DNA of 64,000 nt, taken from contig NZ_CANLZW010000009.1 of assembly GCF_947495625.1 (NCBI RefSeq), positions 62,001 through 126,000 of the forward strand, in the 5' to 3' direction. Below, in pieces: positions 27,799-36,341 of this stretch (position 1 is the first letter of the stretch; each line of letters opens with the position of its first letter). The translations under genes and the position numbers were made by a program. Source of the stretch: an uncultured Cocleimonas sp. GTDB taxonomy: Bacteria; Pseudomonadota; Gammaproteobacteria; Thiotrichales; Thiotrichaceae. The notes beneath the pieces are model-generated. The model ran no database searches, was not told the origin of the DNA, and saw only the letters and a program-made list of their open reading frames with translations.

Positions 27799-30255
27799 TT
27801 AATTTTTATATTTGAAATTCAATAGACGCAAAGCATTTCCCACTACCAGTAAAGTTGAGCCTTCATGAATAACAACTGCAATTCCGATACCAGCCCACCC
27901 CAAAATAGTTGCTGGCACCAGTATGGCAACAACGCCAAGACTAAACCACAGATTCTGTTTTATGATGCCCTTGGCTTTGCGGCTAAGCTCAATTGCAAAT
28001 GGCAAGTTATCAAGCTTATCTGCCATCAACGCAATATCAGCAGTTTCCAAAGCAACGTCTGAGCCTGCTGCGCCCATTGCGATACCTACGGTGCTTTTCG
28101 CCATCGCAGGAGCATCATTTACTCCATCACCTACCATAGCGACTTTACCTTCTTCTGCTTTAAGTTTGTCTATGGCTGCGACTTTATCTTCTGGTAACAA
28201 TCCACCCATTGGATCTGTAATGCCAATGCTTTTTGCAACCGCATTGGCGACTTGCTGATTATCACCCGTTAGCATAATCATGCGACGAATACCGATAGCT
28301 CTTAGGGCTGTAAGCGTAGCTTTTGATTCCTTACGGGCAACGTCCATCACGGAGATAATTCCTAGAAAGCGATCATTTTGATGCACAATCATTGCGGTAT
28401 GGCCCTCTTTTTCAAGGCTCTCCATTTGCTGAAGAATTTCATCAGGAATACCTTGTTTTTTTGTTATATCCAACTCGTTAAAGAGACGGCGATTACCAAT
28501 ATGTACTGTTGTCCCTTGATAATCAGCCTTAATACCTCGTGCCATTAGTGCTTGCAAATTTTGTGCATTTGCAATCTTATATTTTTCTCCTAATAACTTT
28601 TGCCCACCTTTAACGATAGCGCCTGCTAAAGGGTGATCACTTAAACTTTCGACAGCAATTGCAACACTGAGTAAATCATTTTTGTTAGTGTCACCATAAG
28701 GAATGGCATTCGTTAGTTTAGGTTTACCTTCAGTAAGCGTACCCGTTTTATCGAATGCAACGGCACTAAGTGAACCCAAATCTTCTAGCGGTCGCCCGCC
28801 TTTGATAAGCACTCCTTGCTTTGCTGCTCTTGCTACACCAGCCAGCACGGCGCTAGGAGTCGAAATTGCCAAAGCACAGGGAGATGCCGCAACCAACACT
28901 GCCATTGCTCGATAAAAACTATCCTTGAAAGGTTCATCAATCACCAAAAAAGCAAGTAATAATAAACCGACAAGAATCAAAACAGCTGGCACGAAATAAC
29001 GTTCAAATTTATCGGTTAATAGCTGAGTCGGTGATTTTTGAGTTTCAGCTTCTTTGACTAGATCGACTAGACGTGAAAGTGTACTGTCCTTGGCTTCTTT
29101 AAGCACCTTGACTTCCAGTACAGAGCTACCATTAATGGTTCCAGCAAAAGCTCTGTTTTCTGAGGGTAAATTATCAAGTTTAAAATCAGTTTGAGGATTA
29201 TCCACAGGCACTTTATCAACTGGTACACTCTCGCCTGTAATTGGTGCTTGATTAACCGCACTACTGCCTGAAACAATCACTCCATCTGCGGCTATTTTGG
29301 TGTTTGGCTTGATTATTATAATATCTCCAACTCTTAGCTCCCCGATGGGTATTTCTGTATGCTTGGAGTCTCTTTTAATAAGTGCCGTTGGTGGCGCCAA
29401 ATCAGATAACGCTGCAATGGATTTCCTCGCTTTATTCATTGCATAGGCTTCTAGTGCATGCCCTAAACTAAACAGGAATAATAATAATGCTCCCTCTTCC
29501 CATTTACCTAGCGCAGCAGCACCTGCGGCAGCAACCAACATCAAAAAATCTATTTCGAAATTACCTTTTCGAATTGTCTCAATTGCTTCTAGTAAGGTGA
29601 AGTAACCACCCAGAATAAACGCACCAATAAATAGAGAAGTTGGCAGCCATGCAGGCATGCCAGTGAAGAAAGATAAAATAAGACCTGTTAACCAAAAAAC
29701 ACCACTTCCAATGGCAAAATAGAGCTCGGTATTTTCACCTAAAATACCACCATGCTCATGATTATGGGCATCATCTTTACCATGTTGATCATGATTATGT
29801 CCGTCATCCGCTTCATGAGCCTCATTAAAGGTTAGGCCCATTTCATTTATCGCTTGGTAAACTTGTTGTTTATTTATTTGTTCTGTATCCCATTCAAGAC
29901 GAATAATTCCCGTAGCTGCAGTAATCGCTTCTAATATACCGGGGATTTGCTGCAGTGATTGTTCAATAGTCCGGGCGTGTCGTTGATGACGAATACCTTT
30001 TACTTCCAGTAAAAGATGCTGAAATCTATTAGTTAGCTCTGCACCGCTAAGCTCAGCAATGTTCTTTACTTGTTCTAGTGAAATGATTTCAGGAGCATAA
30101 TGTATACATAATTCAGAAGGATCGCCCTCTTTGACATGAACTTTTTCGATGCCACTTTTATCTTGTAACAGTTTATTAAGACGATCTACACACTGGTCTT
30201 TTTCATTCTCTATCTCTGGTAAAAGAACGGGAATTTCTATTAGTAGTTTACTCAT
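27799..30255 (-). CDS. P1B-type heavy-metal ATPase with SPC motif (Zn/Co/Cd type)
   Basis: The product has 818 aa. The N-terminus carries two divergent ferredoxin-like modules without CxxC (about 1-70 and 75-145), then a His/Asp-rich linker (DDGHNHDQHGKDDAHNHEHG). The membrane metal site is SPC in ASPCALAISTP (about residue 455) and the phosphorylated Asp is in [11 protein letters not shown] (about 499). The last helices carry HEGSTLLVVGNALRLL, typical of the P1B-4 group (CoaT-like, Co/Zn/Fe), whereas Zn/Cd P1B-2 pumps use CPC. The pump is cytoplasm-to-periplasm. Substrate is inferred. The CDF transporter lies upstream on the same strand. Confidence 0.92.
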   Translation of the reverse strand: MSKLLIEIPVLLPEIENEKDQCVDRLNKLLQDKSGIEKVHVKEGDPSELCIHYAPEIISLEQVKNIAELSGAELTNRFQHLLLEVKGIRHQRHARTIEQSLQQIPGILEAITAATGIIRLEWDTEQINKQQVYQAINEMGLTFNEAHEADDGHNHDQHGKDDAHNHEHGGILGENTELYFAIGSGVFWLTGLILSFFTGMPAWLPTSLFIGAFILGGYFTLLEAIETIRKGNFEIDFLMLVAAAGAAALGKWEEGALLLFLFSLGHALEAYAMNKARKSIAALSDLAPPTALIKRDSKHTEIPIGELRVGDIIIIKPNTKIAADGVIVSGSSAVNQAPITGESVPVDKVPVDNPQTDFKLDNLPSENRAFAGTINGSSVLEVKVLKEAKDSTLSRLVDLVKEAETQKSPTQLLTDKFERYFVPAVLILVGLLLLAFLVIDEPFKDSFYRAMAVLVAASPCALAISTPSAVLAGVARAAKQGVLIKGGRPLEDLGSLSAVAFDKTGTLTEGKPKLTNAIPYGDTNKNDLLSVAIAVESLSDHPLAGAIVKGGQKLLGEKYKIANAQNLQALMARGIKADYQGTTVHIGNRRLFNELDITKKQGIPDEILQQMESLEKEGHTAMIVHQNDRFLGIISVMDVARKESKATLTALRAIGIRRMIMLTGDNQQVANAVAKSIGITDPMGGLLPEDKVAAIDKLKAEEGKVAMVGDGVNDAPAMAKSTVGIAMGAAGSDVALETADIALMADKLDNLPFAIELSRKAKGIIKQNLWFSLGVVAILVPATILGWAGIGIAVVIHEGSTLLVVGNALRLLNFKYKN

Positions 30256-30452
30256 GTTTTAAAATCCACACGGGGAGTTATAAATATTAGCTTTAGAATG
30301 TAATGACCTTATGTAAATCCTAATAAGAGATGGACACTTTTACTTAGTATTACACTTTTTCTCATTATTAAAAATTTGACTATCATTTTTTTATTTATGT
30401 TGTTATTCATGCTCAACATGCGCAAGCACAAATGTCTTTTTTCGTACTTATG

Positions 30453-31091
30453 CTAGCTTTTAAGTTCACATTTACTGATTTCTTCAGCTTGGCGTTCAGC
30501 TAGTGCTTGAGTTAAAATTTGATATGCCGACGATAAGAATAAACCTGCCATAACTCCCGCCACAATAAGATCAGGCCACACAGTTGCGGTTCCCCATACG
30601 CCTAGTGCGGCCAACATAACGGCAACATTACCAATCGCGTCATTTCTAGAGCACAGCCATACTGAGCGCACATTTGCATCACCGTCTTTGTACTTCACCA
30701 GAATTAACACGCTAGCCAGATTGGCAACCAAAGCTAAAAAGCCGATTACACCCATAATTTCGGCAGTCGGTACTTCTGCATAAAACACGCGGTAGAGAGT
30801 TGATCCAAATACCCACAGTCCCACCAACAATAGACTGATGCCTTTAAACAGAGCTGCATTAGTCCGCGCTTGAATAGACGCACCAATTACTGCCAGTGAG
30901 ATACCATAAGTTAATGCATCACCCAAAAAGTCTAATGCATCAGCTTGCAATGCTTGCGACTGCGCTAAACGACCAGCACCCATTTCTACAAAAAACATGA
31001 TTGCGTTAATCGCAATAACAATCCAGAGCCGACGTTTATAATCGTCAGATACTCCATCAAACTTGGCATCGTGCCCACAACATCCAGACAT
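30453..31091 (-). CDS. CDF-family cation efflux transporter
   Basis: The product has 212 aa, shorter than full CDF proteins because the C-terminal cytoplasmic domain is missing. Six helices fit the family. Metal-site residues appear in ALQADALDFLGDALTYG (helix 2) and SRNDAIGNVAVMLAA (helix 5). A Cys/His start (SGCCGHDAKFDG) may bind metal. It is divergent from a MerR-family regulator with a shared MerR-type promoter at 31123-31153. Zinc, cadmium or cobalt are the plausible substrates. Confidence 0.9.
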   Translation of the reverse strand: MSGCCGHDAKFDGVSDDYKRRLWIVIAINAIMFFVEMGAGRLAQSQALQADALDFLGDALTYGISLAVIGASIQARTNAALFKGISLLLVGLWVFGSTLYRVFYAEVPTAEIMGVIGFLALVANLASVLILVKYKDGDANVRSVWLCSRNDAIGNVAVMLAALGVWGTATVWPDLIVAGVMAGLFLSSAYQILTQALAERQAEEISKCELKS

Positions 31092-31122
31092 AATTTAACC
31101 TCTTTTACTTGTGTGAGACGTT

Positions 31123-31153
31123 AGTATAATATCTACAGTCACTAGAGCTTCAA
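31123..31153 (-). promoter_or_regulatory. MerR-type promoter/operator of the CDF gene
   Basis: On the minus strand TTGAAG (31148-31153) and TATACT (31123-31128) are separated by exactly 19 bp, which contain the dyad TCTA..TAGA (CTCTAGTGACTGTAGA). The long spacer with a central dyad is the mark of MerR activation. It lies between the CDF gene and the divergent regulator gene. Confidence 0.78.
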
Positions 31154-31163
31154 GGAGTATTTT

Positions 31164-31598
31164 ATGTTTTCTATCGGTTCTCTCTCTCAAAAAACTGGCG
31201 TAAAAGTAACGACTATTCGGTATTACGAACAAATTGGCTTGATTGATCCAGCGATCAGAACCGAAGGTAATCAAAGGCGTTACAGCGAATCCGAATTAGA
31301 GCGACTGGGTTTTATCCGACATGCAAGAGAACTAGGATTTTCGATCGAAGCAATTGGTAAATTGATTGAGCTTAATCAACTTCCAGATAAGGTATGCGCT
31401 GAAGCAAATACAATTGCCTATAAACAACTGGTCGAGACTCAAGCCAAAATTGCTAGCTTAAAACGACTTGAGACAGAGTTATTAAGAATTACTAAACACT
31501 GTAAAGGTGATGGCCAAATAAGTGATTGCTATGTATTGAGTTCGCTTGGAGATCATGGGAAGTGTATATCCAATCATGGTGCTGATGAATCTAATTGA
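31164..31598 (+). CDS. MerR-family Zn/Cd/Pb-type regulator
   Basis: The protein has 144 aa. The MerR winged helix is IGSLSQKTGVKVTTIRYYEQ with GNQRRYSESELERL. The C-terminal metal loop HCKGDGQISDCYVLSSLGDH, with a further Cys in DKVCAEA (about 76) and GKCISN, matches the ZntR/CadR/PbrR pattern (C-x8-C and DC-x-L) rather than CueR. It is transcribed away from the CDF transporter it should control. A CACCCCCC motif copy within an AT-rich palindrome follows the stop and may act as its terminator. Confidence 0.92.
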   Translation: MFSIGSLSQKTGVKVTTIRYYEQIGLIDPAIRTEGNQRRYSESELERLGFIRHARELGFSIEAIGKLIELNQLPDKVCAEANTIAYKQLVETQAKIASLKRLETELLRITKHCKGDGQISDCYVLSSLGDHGKCISNHGADESN

Positions 31599-31631
31599 TA
31601 CAAAATCTTAACAAATAAATGGATAAACTCA

Positions 31632-31672
31632 GATAAAAAAGACACCCCCCACCTTTTTGGTTGTTTTTTATC
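31632..31672 (+). terminator. AT-rich palindrome enclosing a CACCCCCC motif, possible terminator
   Basis: GATAAAAAA (31632-31640) pairs with TTTTTTATC (31664-31672). The loop holds CACCCCCCACCTTTT. It lies 34 bp after the MerR stop and ends in six T. A parallel structure follows the histidine kinase at 11580-11619. Confidence 0.45.
31643..31657 (+). repeat. Dispersed CACCCCCC motif copy
   Basis: CACCCCCCACCTTTT, identical to the copy at 11590, 44 bp after the MerR gene stop and inside an AT palindrome. Confidence 0.65.
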
Positions 31673-31813
31673 ATTAGCCAAGTAATAAGGATGAGATAAA
31701 AAGAGATCTATATGACTGTCACTCAACTCGACTTGGGGGTCAATGCGTAGAATTTTTGAGAACTTAAAAAAATCTACTTGTAACAATTCAATACAGAATG
31801 ATCACTTAAATAT

Positions 31814-32581
31814 TCATCTGAGGCTTAGAATATCTTGATCTTTCTTCAAAGTATCATTTAAATATTCAAAGGTCTTTGGCTCAACCTTCAACGCAGCTAT
31901 AACAAACTCTTTGTCGTTCTTTAAAGAATCATCTGCATATTGAAAAGCATGCTCATTAGTTACCATTCCGATTAAAATTAGCTCTCTATCTTTTTTAAAG
32001 CTGTCACCTACATATTTTAATGCATGCCCATTTACTCTCACGACATCCAAAATAAAAGCTCTATCTTTTTTTAAAGACTCATCTGCAAATTCTAAGGCAT
32101 ATACAGAACCTGATGTTGCTGTTAAAACAATTTCTTTATCATTTTTCAAAGTCTCATCTGCAAACTTAATTGAAATTGGTTCATTTTTAACACTTTCTAA
32201 TAATATTTCTCTGTCTTTCTTTAATGACTTGTCTATATATTTGTAGCCATTACCTCCATTATTAATTATGGAAGCTAAAACAAAATCTCTATCTTTTTTA
32301 AAATTATCATTAACAAAATTAAAATAATATCCGTTATCTTTCACTGCTTCTAAAGCAATTTCTTTATCATTCCTAAAAATATCACTTACAAACTCAAATA
32401 CACTACTTTTACTTCTGACAGCAGCCAAAACAAAGTCTCTATCGTTTTTTAAAGAATTATCTAAAGACATAAAGCTTTTAGGCTCTTCATTTACTGACGC
32501 TAATGCATCATCACGATTATTTGCAATTGCAAGAGATGTTGATGTAACCAGTAACAATATTAGAAATATTTTTTTGAACAT
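31814..32581 (-). CDS. Secreted DUF4116-type repeat protein
   Basis: The start was set at ATG 32581, which has AAGGA upstream and gives a signal peptide (FKKIFLILLLVTSTSLAIA); a longer frame from 32608 lacks these. The 255-aa product is built of about eight repeats of roughly 28 aa, each with a core like LKKDREIVLxAVKxxxxALxFADES. This is the DUF4116 pattern, known mainly from protist, amoeba-associated and giant-virus proteins. A periplasmic or secreted location is predicted. Function is unknown. Confidence 0.85.
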   Translation of the reverse strand: MFKKIFLILLLVTSTSLAIANNRDDALASVNEEPKSFMSLDNSLKNDRDFVLAAVRSKSSVFEFVSDIFRNDKEIALEAVKDNGYYFNFVNDNFKKDRDFVLASIINNGGNGYKYIDKSLKKDREILLESVKNEPISIKFADETLKNDKEIVLTATSGSVYALEFADESLKKDRAFILDVVRVNGHALKYVGDSFKKDRELILIGMVTNEHAFQYADDSLKNDKEFVIAALKVEPKTFEYLNDTLKKDQDILSLR

Positions 32582-32739
32582 TGAGAATCCTTTTGTTTCA
32601 TAAATCATTATAGGTAAATATTGTTTGATTTTAGATACAAACTTTATTAAAAATAATTAATGTTAAAATTGAAACTTGATGGTGATAAATATAATTCATA
32701 GACGTATGTAAATTTTTAATCATTTTTCATATCAAGAAC

Positions 32740-32906
32740 CTATTCATTTGTTTGTTCTGAATAACAAACAAATACCCATTGACTTGATGTGGTCAAGGTA
32801 TCTAGTACAAACCAGTTAAGCCTTTTTAGGCTTTTCTCAAAATCATTAGCCAGAGATTCTCGTTGATTTAAATTTGCACCCTCATACGATCAATAATTAC
32901 AGTCAT
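32740..32906 (-). pseudogene. Possible frameshifted small gene
   Basis: From ATG 32906 the frame reads MTVIID, then shifts by one base into YEGANLNQRESLANDFEKSL, continuing RLNWFVLDTL to a TAG at 32740. The composition of the second part looks like real soluble protein (about 48 codons without stop). Joining the two frames gives about 55 aa. No family is recognised. It could be a decayed gene or a sequencing error. Confidence 0.3.
32746..32773. repeat. Perfect 11-bp inverted repeat
   Basis: ATTTGTTTGTT (32746-32756), loop CTGAAT, AACAAACAAAT (32763-32773). No T tract follows. It overlaps the end of the broken frame at 32740-32906. Confidence 0.5.
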
Positions 32907-33022
32907 TGAATTCACTCTGTATTTTATTCAAAGCGCTGTTTTACTACACGCGAAAAGAAATAGACTTAAGAATAATACCGCGGGGTCAACATTGTTCAGT
33001 CATGGACAGTTGGCATCAGACT

Positions 33023-33967
33023 CTATCTAAAACTTGAAACACGAGCTGGCTGAGTAACCTTTCGTTGAACAGCCGGCGTACTGGCAGCTAATAAAATCGC
33101 AGCCTGATTTAATTGCTCAACAGTCATCGAATTATTTCTCTGCGGCGTATACTTGTTTGAAACCATATACCTGTTTTGTGGAGTATTTCCAATGTGGGCT
33201 GGCGTATAACGGTAATGACCAGTAATTGGAAATCTAAATAAGATGTCCTCTATTTGAGGACCATGAGCGATATTGTGCACAATCATATATCTATTAGGAT
33301 CAGCCTTAGTACGTCTATTAACAACTACACCAATGTGGGGTAAATCGACCCCAACCATCCAAGTTACTATATCGCCCGGTTTATAGTCGCGTGAGTTGCG
33401 GGTGATCGGCAAAGCCGCCCCATTACGCTGGAAGAAATTTCGTAAATTATAAACACGGCGATGATCTATATTAGTATCAGGTTTAGATAATCCCCATTTT
33501 GCTGGGTTTGGATAAGTATTGAATGCCCTGCTAATATCCTGATGAACCAGTGATTGTAAATCGATTCCTAACTTACGATACGATCGAATAACAACGTCTG
33601 TACAAACTCCTATATTTGGAGGTACATCTCCCCATGGATATCCTATTTTTATATATTTACCATCGTATCGAACATTGTGGCGTAATCGTCCTAAAGCAGC
33701 GTTAGAGAGCTTTCCAGCAAAAGAATTATTATTAATCCCTGGTTGTAAATAACGTGGTTTTTGAACACGATTTTGAATACGTTTAGCTGGAGTACGCTTT
33801 TCAAACACAACAGGAACGACCTTAATTTCCTCTTTGGTTGCAGTTTTAACCGTTGAGGATTTTGGTGTTTGCAAAGAAGCATTGCTTTGACTTTTTGTTC
33901 CACTACAGCCCGTGATACTTGCTGATACAAATAGAACAGATACCAATATTGAAAATTTATTTAACAT
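33023..33967 (-). CDS. DUF1287 lipoprotein, NlpC/P60-like fold
   Basis: The protein has 314 aa. The lipoprotein signal ends in ITGC (Cys about 21). After a low-complexity linker (about 22-75), the DUF1287 domain (about 84-265) has NVRYDGKYIKIGYPWGDVPP, GVCTDVVIRSYRKLGIDLQ with the likely catalytic Cys, and DIVTWMVGVDLPHIGVVV with His. The family belongs to the NlpC/P60-like peptidases or amidases and is expected in the periplasm. A 40-aa Gln/Asn-rich tail follows. Its link to the island is unclear. Confidence 0.88.
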   Translation of the reverse strand: MLNKFSILVSVLFVSASITGCSGTKSQSNASLQTPKSSTVKTATKEEIKVVPVVFEKRTPAKRIQNRVQKPRYLQPGINNNSFAGKLSNAALGRLRHNVRYDGKYIKIGYPWGDVPPNIGVCTDVVIRSYRKLGIDLQSLVHQDISRAFNTYPNPAKWGLSKPDTNIDHRRVYNLRNFFQRNGAALPITRNSRDYKPGDIVTWMVGVDLPHIGVVVNRRTKADPNRYMIVHNIAHGPQIEDILFRFPITGHYRYTPAHIGNTPQNRYMVSNKYTPQRNNSMTVEQLNQAAILLAASTPAVQRKVTQPARVSSFR

Positions 33968-34071
33968 CGAAGTGTCCCCTACTTCTCATTATAGTTATGC
34001 GTCCAATTTTAAGCATTAAACGCTGAGCGTACGCTTAACCAATACGTACATTTTTTATTAATTAGAACCTC

Positions 34072-34212
34072 TTAGCTAGTTAATTTATTATATCTGCGGA
34101 TGTGTTTAGCAAAATCACCTCTATTTAATAAGTAATTCTCATTTATTTCAAATACATATTTATTAATACCATCGAGTTCTTTGACCAAAATTGTATTTGT
34201 TCTATATAGCAT
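34072..34212 (-). CDS. Small hypothetical protein, 46 aa
   Basis: ATG 34212 is preceded by AATAAAGAAAA and opens a 46-codon frame reading MLYRTNTILVKELDGINKYV and ending in FAKHIRRYNKLTS. The amino-acid mix looks protein-like and no overlapping gene exists. No family is recognised. It lies 104 bp inside the DUF1287 gene start, on the same strand, in an otherwise empty 469-bp gap. Confidence 0.4.
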   Translation of the reverse strand: MLYRTNTILVKELDGINKYVFEINENYLLNRGDFAKHIRRYNKLTS

Positions 34213-34436
34213 TTTTCTTTATTACAAATAGTATTAATTCATTTGGGGTTAGACTCTAAATCGTCTACTTTTTTGGTTACTCTAAGACCACTCAAATCAC
34301 ATTTTTAATGTTTGATGGCTAGGAAAATCTTGCAATACGAATTAAATGTATTTGTCCTTGTTACAATTACGTTTGGGGGAAAGCCTGAACTGAAATTATT
34401 ATGTAGCGACTCTAAGTTCATATATAAGGAAACATA

Positions 34437-36203
34437 ATGTTTTCATTTCTAAAAAAAACACCACCGATCAAAGAAAGAATAAATGGAATATATGCGCTAT
34501 CGGCTAATAAATTATTAGCTCCTTATCAACACCTGATAACACAAATAGAGCAGAACACTGGGGTCCCTCAAGAGCATTGGAAGCTAAATTATTTAGATTT
34601 CATATTTAACTTTTCATCTAAGGTCCAACTGCTTCCAGCAAGTGAATCCCATCACCATTCTTCTTATGGAGGTTTACTTGAGCATTCATTAGAGACTGGT
34701 CTAAACGCACTTAAGTTGAGAAGAGCCAAAATGCTCCCCGTTGGAGCAAATGCAGAAGTTATTGAAAAAGAGAAAGAGCTTTGGAACTATGCAATATTTA
34801 CTGCTGCTTTACTACATGACGTTGGTAAACCCTTGTCTGATCAAATCATCACAATTGTAAATGAGTCTTCTCCAAGAAAGTTTAATCCCGTGACAGAAAT
34901 TCTCTCAGATGGTGACGTATACAAGTTAACTTTTAGACGAGGAAGAAAATATAGATCGCATGAAAGCTTACCCCTTTTGTTAGCCAGTAATCTGATTCCA
35001 GAAATAGGACTTAATTGGATTACTAGTAACCCCGATATTTTAGATGAATGGGTACTTTGCCTAACCGGTCGGAAGGCAGAAGCTGAATCGATTGGCGAAA
35101 TTATTACTAAGGCAGATCAGATATCAACTGCACAAAACTTAACGGGTAACACAAATATTTCAACCCCCGCAGCAAAGACAATACCACTTTACAAGCGTTT
35201 AGTAACTGCCCTTAAGTACCTTCTCGAATATGATGAGTTACCGCTTAATAGAAAAGGTGCTGCAGGCTGGGTTTTTGAGGATAAGTTATGGTTAGTTAGT
35301 AAAAGAGTTATAGACGCTATTAGAATTCACATGCGTGAAGAAGGACAAACAGGAATACCTTCCGATAATGCTCGTATTATGGATGAATTAACCCAACACA
35401 ATATTATTCAACCAACAGATCATGATCTAGCTATTTGGAAAATGGATGTGTCTGTTGGAAGTTGGAAGAATCAATTTACCTTACTGTGTTTCCCACTGAT
35501 ACATCTTTGGGCTGATCAATCAGCATGGCCGGTATCATCTGAAAAAGTTACTGTTAAACAAATTACAAAACCTACTACAGAACCAAATGAACAATCAGCG
35601 GAAACACGAGCTAAACCTAATTTGTCGACGAAACATATGCCTATAGATTCTTATGATTTTGATGATGGTACAGATTTGGAATTACCTCTTCCACCAGGTA
35701 TAGAGCTGCCAGAGCATGTTCAAGAACTTAAAGCAGAGCCTATCCCTACCATTGATGAAACCCCTTCAACTGAGATAGAAACGGTTCAGTCCATACCTGG
35801 CAATCAAGACAATGAAGATGTGAGTAGCCAGGGAAGATTAAGAGGTAGTGATTTTGTAGATTGGTTAAGTAATGGAATTGCTGATGGTTCTATCACTATT
35901 AACCAACAACAGGCTATGACTCACACTATTGGTGACAATAAAGACTTAATTCTAGTGAGTCCAAAGATTTTTAGAGTCTATGCCACAAAACGTAATACTG
36001 ATTACAAAGAGGTTCAGCGTAATTTTCAGTTGTTAGGTCTTCACACTCAAAACGCTGAAAAAAATATATGGCCGTTTAAAACTCTCACAAAAAGAAATAA
36101 TAAAAGCTCTGGGCGGTTGAATGGAATGTTGATAGAAAATGCCGAAGTTAAACTAAATATTAGACTTCCATCAAAAAACTCACATATTGATTATATAAAG
36201 TAA
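34437..36203 (+). CDS. MobH-family conjugative relaxase (TraI_2)
   Basis: The product has 588 aa. The TraI_2 domain (about 20-330) shows the HD-type metal motif as ASESHHHSSYGGLLEHSLET (about 63-82) and ALLHDVGKPLSD (about 118-129). A variable linker (about 375-465) and the TraI_2_C domain (RGSDFVDWLSNGIADGSIT, LILVSPKIFRVYATK) follow. MobH relaxases initiate transfer of SXT/R391-, clc- and PFGI-type integrative elements. No coupling protein or mating-pair genes are nearby, so in this window it is isolated. It points toward the integrase, 138 bp away. Confidence 0.94.
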   Translation: MFSFLKKTPPIKERINGIYALSANKLLAPYQHLITQIEQNTGVPQEHWKLNYLDFIFNFSSKVQLLPASESHHHSSYGGLLEHSLETGLNALKLRRAKMLPVGANAEVIEKEKELWNYAIFTAALLHDVGKPLSDQIITIVNESSPRKFNPVTEILSDGDVYKLTFRRGRKYRSHESLPLLLASNLIPEIGLNWITSNPDILDEWVLCLTGRKAEAESIGEIITKADQISTAQNLTGNTNISTPAAKTIPLYKRLVTALKYLLEYDELPLNRKGAAGWVFEDKLWLVSKRVIDAIRIHMREEGQTGIPSDNARIMDELTQHNIIQPTDHDLAIWKMDVSVGSWKNQFTLLCFPLIHLWADQSAWPVSSEKVTVKQITKPTTEPNEQSAETRAKPNLSTKHMPIDSYDFDDGTDLELPLPPGIELPEHVQELKAEPIPTIDETPSTEIETVQSIPGNQDNEDVSSQGRLRGSDFVDWLSNGIADGSITINQQQAMTHTIGDNKDLILVSPKIFRVYATKRNTDYKEVQRNFQLLGLHTQNAEKNIWPFKTLTKRNNKSSGRLNGMLIENAEVKLNIRLPSKNSHIDYIK

Positions 36204-36341
36204 TATGTCTGTTGCACTAGATGTTTATAAAACACATATATTCATTTATTTTCATATATAAAAATAATCTATTAAGTTACGGTTTAGTTATACTACAATA
36301 ATATTGTTCTATCAGGATTCACTTAATTTCAAGGACTAGAT

